NCBI RefSeq assembly: GCF_900156465.1
Contig: NZ_LT707064.1
Location: forward strand, 4,169,001-4,233,000
Length of the DNA stretch: 64,000 nucleotides
Reading direction: 5' to 3'
Origin: Pseudomonas sp. 7SR1
Lineage (GTDB): Bacteria > Pseudomonadota > Gammaproteobacteria > Pseudomonadales > Pseudomonadaceae
Shown here: in pieces, positions 37,998 through 50,400 of the stretch
Position numbering within the stretch: position 1 is the stretch's first letter
How the letters are laid out: every line of letters begins with the position of its first letter
The notes under the pieces: generated by a model
Database searches by the model: none
What the model was told of the DNA's origin: nothing
Seen by the model: only the letters and a program-made list of their open reading frames with translations
Made by a program: the position numbers and the translations under genes

Positions 37998-40900
37998 GTG
38001 TGATCGAACTGTTGGCGACACTAAGAGAGAAAGACGTACAGCTTTCAGTCAAGGGCGATCAGCTCGTGGTGCGGGGCCGAAAACAATCGCTGAGCGAGCC
38101 TGCGGTACTGGCCTTGCTGCGCGAACACAAGAGCGCACTGATCTCGTTGATCCAGGCCGGCCAATACGATGCCAACCAGGGCGGCGAACCCGACGTCGCC
38201 CCCAACGCCATCCCCGCCGGCTGCACGCGCATCACGCCGCAGATGCTGCCGCTGGTGAGCCTGGACCAGAGCGCCATCGACCGCATCGTTGCCACGGTTC
38301 CGGGCGGTGCGCCCAATGTGCAGGACATTTACCCGCTGGCGCCGTTGCAGGAGGGGATTCTCTATCACCACCTGATGGCGACCCAGGGCGACCCGTATGT
38401 CCTGCAGGCACGGTTCAGCATCGCTCGGCGTGAGCGCCTGGCGGATTTTGTCGATGCCTTGCAAAGCGTGATCGACCGACACGACATCCTGCGCACCGCC
38501 ATCGTCCGCGAAGGGCTGGAAGAGCCGGTCCAGGTGGTCTGGCGCCAGGCCCGGCTGGGTGTCAAGGACATCAGCGCCGAGCTGGGCGAGGGCGATGCGA
38601 TGGCGCAATTGCAGGCGCGCTTCGATCCTCGCCACTATCGCCTGGATGTCAGCCAGGCGCCGTTGCTGTTGCTGGTGGTCGCCGAAGACACCGTACACCA
38701 GCGCTGGGCCGCCATGCTGCTGTTCCATCACATGGCCCTGGACCACGCGGCCCTGACGGTCGTGCAGAGCGAAATGCAGGCTTGCCTGATGGGGCAGGCT
38801 GATCAGTTGCAGCCTGCCATCCCTTACCGCAACTATGTGGCCCGCACCCGTCAGGCCGGCCAGCGGCAGGCCGACGAGGCGTTCTTCCGCAAGATGCTTG
38901 GCGACGTCGAGGAGCCGACGCTGCCCTTCGGCCAACAGGATGTACTGGGGGACGGCACTGCCATCGAGGAACATCACCTGGCAGTGCCTCTGGACCTCGG
39001 TCGGCGCTTGCGCGGGCACGCGCGACAGCTCGGGGTGAGCGCGGCGAGTATTTTCCATCTCGCCTGGGCCCAGGTACTGGGCTGCGTCTCGGGCCGCGAG
39101 GACGTGGTGTTCGGCACGGTGATGCTGGGGCGGATGCAGGCGGGCGAAAGCATGAGCCGGGCGCTGGGCATGTTCATCAATACCCTGCCGCTGCGGGTCG
39201 GTGTAGGGGCGCAGAGTGTCCGCGATGGGGTGAAGAGCACCCACGGCTGGCTGAGCAGCCTGCTGGGCCACGAATACGCATCCCTGGCCCTGGCGCAACG
39301 TTGCAGCGGCGTGGCGGCCCCGGCGCCGCTGTTCAGTACGCTGTTGAACTACCGCCACAGCGCCAGCGCGGCTCAAGTCCTGCCTGTGGAAGCGAGCCAG
39401 GCCTGGGAGGGGATCGAAGCCCTGAGTGCGGAAGAACGCACCAACTACCCGCTGACTCTCTCGGTGGACGATTTCTCCGACGCGTTTGCCCTGACGGTGC
39501 AGGCCAGTGCGCTCATCGGTGCGCAGCGCATAGGCGAATACATGCTGGCGGCCGTTGAAAGCCTGGTCGGCGCCCTGGAGTCAAGCCCCGGGGCGATGCT
39601 CAAAAGCCTGTCATGGCTGCCGGCGGCGGAGCGGGAACGTGTGTTGCTGGGTTTCAACGACAGCGACCGCGATTATCCCCGGGAACAGCCGATCCAGGTT
39701 TTGTTCCAGGCTCAGGCCCGGGCCCGGCCGGATGCGCCGGCAGCGGTGCAGGGCGGACGAACCCTGACCTATGGTGAACTGGATTGCCAGTCCGACCGCC
39801 TGGCGGCCCATCTGATGGGGCTTGGCCTGCAGGCCGGTGAAAGCGTGGCCCTGCTGCTGCCTCGTTCGCTCGAACTGTTGGTCAGCCAGTTGGCGGTCCT
39901 CAAGTGCGCGGCGGTCTATGTGCCGCTGGACGTCAACGCGCCCGCCGAGCGCCAGGGGTTCATGATCCAGGACAGTTGCGCGGTGCTGGCGCTGACCCTC
40001 AGCGCCGAGGCGTTGCCGTCGCACGTGCGCCGCGTGGACCTGGACACCATCGACCTTGGCGGGCAGCCGGCCCACGCCGAGCCGCCGCCACAGTCGAGTG
40101 AAGCGCCGGCCTACATCATGTACACCTCCGGATCCACGGGCACGCCCAAGGGCGTGCTGGTACCGCACCGGGCCATCAGTCGGCTGGTGATCAATAACGG
40201 CTATGCCGATTTCAACGAGCGGGACCGGGTGGCCTTTGCCTCCAATCCCGCCTTCGACGCCAGCACCCTGGACGTCTGGGCCCCCTTGCTCAACGGCGGG
40301 TGCGTGGTGGTGGTCGAGCAGCAAGTGCTGCTGTCCCAGGAGCGCCTGCGCACGCTGCTGATCGAGCAATCGGTGAGTGTGTTGTGGATGACTGCGGGGC
40401 TGTTCCATCAATACGCGGCCAGCCTGATGACGGCTTTCGCCCGCTTGCGCTACCTGATCGTGGGCGGCGATGTACTCGACCCGGCGGTGATCGGGCGCGT
40501 CTTGAAGGAAGGCGCCCCGGTTCACCTGCTCAACGGCTACGGTCCCACGGAAGCCACTACCTTCACCACCACGTACGAGATCAAGGCGGTCGGCGAGGGC
40601 AGCATTCCCATCGGTCGCCCCTTGGGCAACACCCGGGTCTACATTCTCGACGCCCAACAGCGGCCTGTGCCGCAGGGCGTGGCGGGTGAGCTGTACATCG
40701 GCGGCATGGGCGTCGCCAAGGGCTACCTGAACCGTCCGGAACTGACGGTCGAGAAATTCCTCACCGATCCCTTCAGCCAGCGACCCGGGGCCCTGATGTA
40801 CCGCACCGGAGACCTGGGACGTTTCCTGGCCGACGGCAACATCGAGTACCTGGGCCGTAACGACGGCCAGGTGAAGATCCGTGGTTTCCGTATCGAGCCG

Positions 40901-41410
40901 GGGGAGATCGAAGCCCGGTTGGCCCAACACCATGACGTGAAGGAAGCCGTGGTGCTGGTTCGCGAGGACGCGCCTGGGGAGAAACGCCTGGTGGCGTATT
41001 TCACGCTGCGCTCCAGCGACGAGGCGGTGGATATCGAAGCCCTGCGCGCTCATCTGCAAAGTCGCTTGCCGGACTACATGGTGCCGGCGGCCTATGTACA
41101 GCTCCAGGCCTTGCCCCTCACCTCCAATGGCAAGCTGGACCGCAGGGCCTTGCCGGTGCCGGACCAGGCTTCGATCGTCAGCCGGGGCTACGAAGCCCCC
41201 GTGGGGGAGGTCGAAAACACCCTGGCCCGCCTGTGGAGGCAGGTCCTGCATGTGGAGCGGGTGGGGCGCCACGATCATTTCTTCGAGCTGGGCGGCCATT
41301 CGTTGCTGGCGGTCAACCTGATCGAACAGATGCGCCAGGTCGGCTTGAGTGCCGATGTCCGCGTACTGTTCGGCCAGCCGACCCTGGCGGCCCTGGCCGC
41401 GGCGGTGGGC
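37994..41410 (+). other. Module 10: docking-C-A(Val)-T
   Basis: TubC-like docking residues 1-60 precede a condensation domain with FHHMALDHAAL. The code is DALWIGGTFK, Val type. DNA is clearly diverged from the module 6/7/16 group despite the same code. Confidence 0.75.
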
Positions 41411-44400
41411 GGCGGCAATGAGGTCGAGGTCCCGGCCAACGCAATCACCTGCGGCTGCGAACGGATCACGCCTGACCTGTTGCCGCTGGTGTCGTTGACC
41501 CAGGAGGCGATCGACCAGATCGTCGCCAGCGTGCCGGGCGGTGTGTCCAACGTACAGGACATCTACCCGCTGGCGCCGCTGCAGGAAGGCATTCTCTACC
41601 ACCATATCGCGGCGCGGCAGGGCGATCCCTACGTGCTCCAGGCGATGTTCGCCTTCCACAGCGAAGCGCGTATCGAGGCCTTCGCGCAGGCGCTGCAAGG
41701 CGTTATCGATCGTCACGATATCCTGCGCACGGCGGTGTTGTGGGAGGGCCTGGAACAGCCGATCCAGGTGGTCTGGCGCAGGGCCGCGTTGAGTGTCGAA
41801 GCCGTCACGCTGGAAACCGGAGGCGCCGATGCCGTGACCCAGCTCCATTCGCGCTTCGACTCCCGGCACCATTGCCTGGACATTCGCCAGGCTCCGCTGA
41901 TATGCCTGCGCCATGCCCATGACCCGGTCAACCAGCGCTGGGTGGCGATGCTGCTGTTCCACCATATCGCGCTGGACCATACCGCGCTGGAAGTGGTGCA
42001 ACAGGAGATGCAGATGCTCCTGCTCGGCCAGGCCGATCGGCTCGGCGAGGCGATGCCGTACCGAAACTATGTGGCCCAGGCTCGCCTGGGTGTCAGCGAG
42101 CAGGAGCACGAGGCATTTTTCCGCGACATGCTGGGCGACGTCGACGAACCGACGCTGCCCTTGGGCTTGCAACAGGTCCAGGGTGACGGCCTTGGCATCG
42201 AGGAGGCGAAGCTCGCGGTGGAAGCCGGCTTGAGCCGCCGGCTGCGGGCACAGGCGCGGCGAATCGGTGTCAGTGCGGCCAGCCTGCATCACCTGGCGTG
42301 GGCCCAGGTGCTGGGACGGTTGTCCGGACGCCAGGATGTTGTCTTCGGCACGGTGCTGATGGGGCGGATGCAGGGCGGCGAGGGCGCCGACCGGGCCCTG
42401 GGCATGTTCATCAATACGTTGCCGCTGCGGGTCGATCTGCAAGCACAGGGCGTGCTGGCCGGCGTCAAGGCTACCCATGGGCGACTGACTGCCTTGCTCG
42501 GCCACGAGCATGCGTCCCTGGCCCTGGCCCAGCGTTGCAGCGGCGTGGCTTCACCGGCCCCGCTGTTCAGCGCGTTGCTGAACTACCGGCACAGCGCGGC
42601 CGATGCGACCTCGGTCGAGGCCCGGGATGCCTGGCAGGGCATGGAAGTCCTTGGCAGCGAGGAACGTACCAACTACCCGCTGACCCTGTCGGTGGATGAC
42701 TTGGGCGAAGGCTTCATGTTGAGCACCCTTGTCGTCCAGGGAATAGGTGCGCAGCGCATCTGTGCCTATATGCACACCGCGCTCGAAGGCCTGGTACAAG
42801 CCCTCGAGCAAGCGCCGCGCATGCCCCTCGACCGTCTGGAGATCCTGCCGCAAACCGAACGCGACCTGTTGCTGGCGGATTTCAACGCCACCGATCGCCC
42901 TTATCCGCAGGACCAGACCGTCCTGGCGCTGTTCGAGGCCCAGGTTGCACACCTGCCCCAGGCGGTCGCGGCGGTGCATGGGCAGCGACAGGTCAGTTAT
43001 GCGCAACTGAACGAGCGAGCCAATCGCCTGGCCCATTACCTGTTGGGACTCGGCGTGCAACCGGACGACTGCGTCGCGATCCTGCTGCCGCGCTCGATCG
43101 ACCTGCTGGTCGGCCAGTTGGCGGTCCTCAAATGCGCGGCGGCCTATGTGCCCCTGGATCGCAACGCTTCGTTGGAGCGCCAGGGCTTCATGCTGGAGGA
43201 TTGCCGGGCGAAGGTCTTGCTCACCTTCAGTACCGAAGTCGCCCCCGAGGGCACCTCTCGCGTCGAGCTGGACACCTTGACCCTGCAAGGCCCGATCCAC
43301 AATCCGGCACTGGCGCAGTCCAGTGAATCGATTGCCTACATCATGTATACCTCGGGTTCGACAGGGCAGCCCAAAGGTGTCCTGGTTCCCCACCGGGCCA
43401 TCAACCGGCTGGTGATCAACAACGGCTACGCCGATTTCAATGCCCACGACCGAATCGCCTTTGCCTCCAATCCGGCGTTCGACGCCAGCACCATGGATGT
43501 CTGGGGCGCGCTGCTCAACGGCGGGCAGGTGGTGGTGATCGACCATGAAACCCTCCTCGAACCAGCGCGGTTCGCCCAGGTCCTGGTCGATACGGGCGTC
43601 ACGGTGCTGTTCGTGACCACGGCCATTTTCAACCAGTACGTGCAACTGATCCCCGAAGCCATCGGCGGCTTGCGCATTCTTTTGTGCGGTGGCGAACGCG
43701 CCGACGCGGCCTCCTTCCGACGCTTGTTGAGCCTGGCGCCGGGCTTGCGCCTGGTGCATTGCTACGGTCCGACCGAAACCACCACCTACGCCACGACCCT
43801 GGAAGTCAAGGCTGTGGCCGAGCACGCGCAAAGCGTGCCCATTGGCGGGCCCATCTCCAATACCCGGGTCTACGTACTGGATGCACGCCAGCGGCTGGCG
43901 CCCCTGGGTGTGGTCGGCGAGATCTGCATCGGCGGCAAGGGCGTGGCCAAGGGGTACTTGAACCGAGCGGACCTGAGCGCGGAGAAGTTCATCGCCGATC
44001 CGTTCAGCCCCGAGCCCGGCGCGCTGCTTTACCGCACCGGTGACCTGGGCCGCTGGCTGCCCGAGGGCAATCTGGAGTGCCTGGGACGAAACGACGATCA
44101 GGTCAAGGTCCGCGGGTTCCGTGTGGAACTGGGAGAGATCGAGGCCAGGCTCGTCGCCTGTGACGGCGTGAAGGACGCGGTGGTCATGGTGCGGGCCGAC
44201 GAGCCGGGAGAGAAACGCCTGGTGGCGTACCTCATTGCACAGCCTGAGGACAGCCTCACCGTGGCGGCGTTACGCGAGCAGTTGTCCGCCACCCTGGCCG
44301 AATACATGGTACCTGCCGCGTTTGTCCTGATGCCGGCGTTCCCCTTGACACTGAACGGCAAGGTGGACCGCAAGGCCTTGCCGGTGCCGGCGGCGGAGGC

Positions 44401-47400
44401 GTACGCCAGCCAGGCCTACGAGGCCCCCCAGGGCGAGGTCGAGCAAGCGCTGGCCGGCCTGTGGGCCGAGTTGTTGAACGTCGAGCGTGTGGGGCGTCAC
44501 GACAACTTCTTCGAACTGGGCGGCCATTCGCTGCTGGCGATGAGGCTGATCGAGCGCATGCGCCAGGCCGAGATGGCCGTGGACGTGCGGGTCCTGTTCA
44601 GCCAACCGACGCTGCGGGCACTGGCAGCCGCCGTGGGCGGACACCGCGAGGTGGTGGTACCGGCCAATGCCATCGTCCAAGGGTGCGAGCGAATCACCCC
44701 GGACATGTTGCCACTGGCTGCATTGAGCCAGGAGGCCATCGATCGGATCGTGGCAAGCGTGCCGGGAGGCACGCAAAACGTGCAGGACATCTACCCCCTG
44801 GCGCCCCTGCAGGAAGGCATCCTGTATCACCACCTGACGGCGAAAAAAGGTGATCCCTATGTGCTGCAGACGCTGTTCGGCTTTGACAGCCGCGCACGCC
44901 TGGATGACTTCATCCTCGCGTTGCAGCGGGTGATCGAGCGCCACGACATCTTCAGGACCTCGATGGCCTGGGAAAGCCTCGACGAACCGGTGCAGGTGGT
45001 ATGGCGGCAGGCTCGGCTGATCGTCGATGAGCTGGAACCGGATCCGAGCGCCGGGAATGTCGTTGCGCAGCTGCAGGAGCGTTTCGACGCCCGGCATGTG
45101 CGCCTGGATGTGCGCCAGGCGCCGATGTTGCGCCTGGTTATCGCAGAGGACGTCGACAACGGACGCTGGATCGCGATGCTCCTGTTCCATCACATGGTGC
45201 TGGACCATACGGGGCTGGAAGTCCTGGAGCGTGAAATGCAGGCCCAGTTGCTTGGCAAGGCGCACGAACTGGGCAATGCGGTGCCTTACCGCAACTATGT
45301 GGCCCAGGCGCGCCTGGGTGTCGGCCAGCAGGAACACGAAGCCTTTTTCCGCGAGATGCTTGGCGATATCCAGGAGCCGACCCTGCCGTTCGGTCTGCAG
45401 GATGTGCAGCGCGATGGCTCCGGTGTGGAGGAAGTGAAGCTGGCGGTGGAGGCGGGCTTGTGTCGCCGCCTTCGCGCCCGGGCCCGGCAGTTGGGCGTCA
45501 GTGCGGCGAGTGTGATGCACCTGGCATGGGCCCAGGTACTGGGTCGTGTCAGCGGTCGCGACGAAGTGGTGTTCGGCACCGTGCTGTTGGGGCGGATGCA
45601 GGGGGGCGAGGGCGCCGATCGGGCACTGGGCATGTTCATCAACACCCTGCCATTGCGGGTGAGCCTGGGTGGACACGGTGTGTCCGCCGGGGTCAAGGCC
45701 ACCCACAGGCGTCTCACTGGCCTGCTGGGGCATGAGCATGCCTCACTGGCCCTGGCGCAACGCTGCAGCGGTGTGGTTGCACCGACGCCGTTGTTCAGTT
45801 CAATGCTCAACTATCGCCATTGCGGGGTCGAGGTGACTGCCCAGGCGCTGTCGGCGTGGCAGGGCATCGAGTCGATTGGCGGCCAAGAGCGTACCAATTA
45901 CCCCCTGGCGCTGGCGGTGGATGACGAAGGCGAAGGCTTCAGCCTGGTGGTGCAGGCACTGGCCGGTACCGATGCGCGGCGTGTCGGCGACTACATGCAC
46001 ACTACCCTCGAAAGCCTGGTCACGGCACTGGAGCTGGCGCCGGAGACGCCCCTGGGTGAGCTGGCGATTCTGCCCATGACTGAACGCCAGCGCCTGCTGG
46101 AAACGTTCAATGCCACCACGGTCGATTATCCCCGAGGCCTGACCTTGCACGGTCTGTTCGAAACCCGTGCCGAGGCCAGCCCGGACGCCATCGCCGTGGT
46201 GACTGACGACGAGCAATGGAGCTACCAGCAACTGAACCACCGCGCCAACCAGGTTGCCCATCGCCTGATCGCCCTGGGCATCCGCCCGGACGATCGGGTG
46301 GCGATCTGCGCCGAGCGCAGCCTGGAAATGGTGGCCGGCCTGCTGGGCATTCTCAAGTCCGGTGCTGCTTATGTGCCGCTCGATCCGGATTACCCGCTCG
46401 ATCGCCTGGCCTACATGCTGGACAACTGCGCGCCGAGCGTGGTGCTGACCCAGGGGGCCTTGCAGGCACGCCTGCCCGCCACCGATGCCCGGACGTTGTT
46501 GCTGGACGATGCCGCGTTCTCGACCCAGTCGACGGCTAATCCAAGGGTCGAGGAGCTGCGCTGCGACCATCTGGCCTATGTCATCTACACCTCCGGTTCC
46601 ACCGGCCTGCCCAAAGGCGTGATGAACGAACATGGGGCGGTGGTCAACCGCCTGCTGTGGATGCAGGACGCTTATCCGTTGACGGCTGCCGATGCGGTGC
46701 TGCAGAAGACCCCGTTCAGCTTCGACGTATCGGTGTGGGAGTTCTTCTGGCCGCTGTTCACCGGCGCCCGGCTGGTGATGGCCCGTCCTGGCGGGCATCG
46801 CGACCCAGCCTACCTGTGCGAGGTAATCCAGGCCCAGGGCATCAGCACGCTGCACTTCGTACCGTCGATGCTGGACGTGTTCCTGGCCCATGGCGCCGCC
46901 CACGGCTGCGACGGGCTGCGGCAGGTGATGTGCAGCGGCGAAGCCTTGCCGGGGCATCTGGTGCGGCGTTTCAAGGCGCAACTGCCGCAGGTGGCGTTGC
47001 ACAACCTGTACGGCCCCACCGAAGCCGCCGTGGACGTCACGGCCTGGGACTGCTCGGGCGTCGATACCCCCGACAGCACCCCCATCGGCAAGCCGATCGC
47101 CAACACCCGCATCTACCTGCTGGACGCCCATCGTCAGCCGGTGCCCATGGGGGTGGCTGGGGAGATCTACATCGGCGGTGTGCAGGTGGCACGCGGTTAC
47201 CTGCATCGTCCGGAACTCACCGCCGAGCGTTTCCTCGACGACCCGTTCAGCACCGTGCCGAATGCGCGGATGTACCGCACCGGCGACCTGGGCCGCTACC
47301 TGGCGGACGGCAACATCGACTACCTGGGGCGTAACGACGATCAGGTTAAGATTCGCGGTTTCCGCATCGAACTGGGCGAGATCGAAGCGCGGCTGGCGCA

Positions 47401-50400
47401 ACATCCAGGCCTCAAGGAGGCCGTGGTACTGGCCCGTGAGGAGGAGCCCGGCGAGAAGCGCCTGGTGGCCTATTTCACGACCCATGCCGCCGATGCGGGC
47501 CTCGACATCGAGACTCTGCGGGGCCATCTGCAGAACCTGCTGCCTGAATACATGGTGCCGAGCGCTTTCGTGCACCTCGACGCCTTGCCGCTGACCCCCA
47601 ATTGCAAGCTGGACCGCAAGGCATTGCCAGCGCCGGATCGTACTGCGGTAGTGGCCCGTGCGTACGAAGCTCCACAAGGCGAAACCGAGGCGACCATCGC
47701 CGGGATCTGGCAGGACTTGCTCGGTATCGAACGGGTCGGCCGCCACGACAATTTCTTCGAGCTGGGCGGTCATTCGCTGTTGGCCGTGAAAATGATCGAG
47801 CGTATGCGTCAGGTCAAGCTGAGCGTCGACGCACGCGTCCTGTTCGACCAATCGACATTGGCGGCACTGGCCGCTGCGGTCGGCGGGTACAGGGAGGTCG
47901 ATGTACCGGCCAATGGCATCCCGGCTGGTTGCACACGGATTACGCCGGGGATGCTGCCGCTGGCCGAGCTGGATCAGCCGGCCATCGATGAAATCGTGGC
48001 AAGGGTGCCGGGTGGCGTGGCCAACGTCCAGGACATCTATGCCTTGGCACCTCTGCAGGAGGGGATCCTGTATCACCACCTTGCCGCCGCCCAGGGTGAT
48101 CCCTATCTGCAACACGTGATGTTCGGTTTTGACAGTTTCGCGCGCCTCGAACAGTTCGCCCAGGCGTTGCAGGCCGTCATTGCCCGGCACGATATCCTGC
48201 GTACCGGTGTGCTCTGGGAGGGCTTGCCCGAGCCCATGCAGGTGGTATGGCGCGACGCCCGTTTGAATGTCGAGCCGGTCGTTCTGGATCCGGCCGCAGG
48301 GGATATCGCCACCCAACTGCACCAGCGTTTCGACCCCAGGTTCTATCGCCTGGACATCCGCCAGGCACCGATGATGCGGATTGCCTATGCCCAGGACCCG
48401 GAGAACCAACGTTGGGTGGGCATGTTGCTGTTCCATCATCTGGTGGACGATGTCACCTCACTGGCGGTGCTGGTTGCGGAAATCGAGGCACACATGCTGG
48501 GCCAGGCACAGCGCTTGCCCGCCTCGGTGCCGTACCGCAACTACGTGGCCCAGGCTCGCCTGGGGGTGAGCCGCGAGGCCCACGAAGCGTTTTTCCGCGA
48601 CATGCTCGGCGACGTCGACGAGCCGACGCTGCCGTTCGGTCTGCAGGATGTGCAAGGTGACGGCAGCGGGATCGAGGAAGCTCGCCAGGATGTCGAGGCG
48701 GACCTGAGCCGCCGGTTGCGTGCCCAGGCGCGGCAGTTGGGGGTCAGTGCGGCGAGTGTGTATCACCTGGTCTGGGCGCAGGTCTTGAGCCAGGTGTCGG
48801 GCCAGGACGACGTGGTGTTCGGTACCGTGCTGGTCGGCCGGATGCAAGGTGGCGAAGGGGCCGACCGGGCGCTGGGGATGTTCATCAATACGCTGCCCGT
48901 GCGGGTGAGCCTGGGGGCGCAAGGCGTGCGGGCCGGGGTCAAGGCGGCCCATGCACGATTGACGGCCTTGCTCGGCCATGAACATGCCTCGTTGGCCCTG
49001 GCACAACGCTGCAGCGGCGTGGAGGCACCGACGCCGTTGTTCAGTGCCTTGCTCAACTATCGGCACACCGCAACGACGGTTTCGGCCGAAGCGGTGTCGG
49101 CCTGGAACGGCATCCAGATGCTCAGTGGCGAAGAGCGGACCAACTACCCGTTGATGTTGTCGGTGGACGACCTGGGCGAGGCGTTCAGTTTCACCGTCAT
49201 GACCCCGGCCCGCATTGGCGCGCAGCGGCTTTGCGGGTACGTGCAGCACACGTTGGAAAGTCTGGTCCGGATGCTGGAGCAGACGCCGCAAGCGCCGTTG
49301 CACCAGTTATCGGTGCTGCCGGCCACGGAGCGCGAGCAACTGCTGGTGGGCTTCAACGCCACCCAGGCCGAATACCCGCTGGAGCAGACGATTCACGGGT
49401 TGTTCGAAGCGCAAGTTCAGCGCACGCCGGAGTCGCTGGCGGTGCTGCATCGCGGACAACGCCTGAGCTATCGCGAACTGAACGAGCGGGCCAACCGCCT
49501 GGCCCATTACCTGCGCAAGCAGGGGGTGAAACCCGATTCCCGGGTGGCGATCTGTGTCGAGCGAAGCCTCGACATGGTGGTGGGCCTGTTGGCGATCCTC
49601 AAGGCCGGCGGCGGTTACGTACCGCTGGATCCGGCTTACCCGGCGGACCGGATCGCCTACATGCTGGAAGACAGCGCCCCGGCGGCGGTGCTGGCCCAGG
49701 CGGCGACGCTTGGATTGTTGGCCGGCGCTGCGATGCCGGTCATCGATCTGGGCAGCGAACTTTGGCAGGACGAATCCGTTCTGAATCCCCAGGTTCCGGA
49801 ACTGACCTCGTCGCACCTGGCCTATGTGATCTACACCTCCGGTTCCACCGGTCTGCCCAAGGGCGTGATGATCGAGCACCGCAACACGGTGAACTTCCTG
49901 ACCTGGGCGCAGCGTTCCTTCGATGCGCAAACCCTGTCGAAGACGCTGTTTTCCACTTCTTTGAACTTCGACCTGGCGGTCTACGAGTGCTTCGCGCCGT
50001 TGACCTGCGGTGGCAGCATCGACGTGGTCGCCAATGTGCTGGAACTGCAACAGGGCGAGCACGACATCACCTTGATCAACACCGTACCGTCGGCCCTCAA
50101 GGCACTGCTGGAATCCGGTGGCTTGGGCGAGGGTGTCGAGACCGTCAACGTGGCGGGCGAGGCCCTCAAGCGCAGCCTGGTGGAAGCGCTGTTCGAGCAG
50201 ACTTCCGTCAAGCGCCTGTGCAACCTGTATGGCCCATCGGAAACCACCACTTACTCAAGCTGGGTATCGATGTCCCGCGAAGAGGGTTTCGCCGCGCATA
50301 TCGGTAAACCGGTGGCCAACACCCAGTTCTATCTGCTGGATGAACAGCGACAACCGGTGCCGTTGGGTGTACCAGGAGAGATCTATATCGGCGGCGCCGG

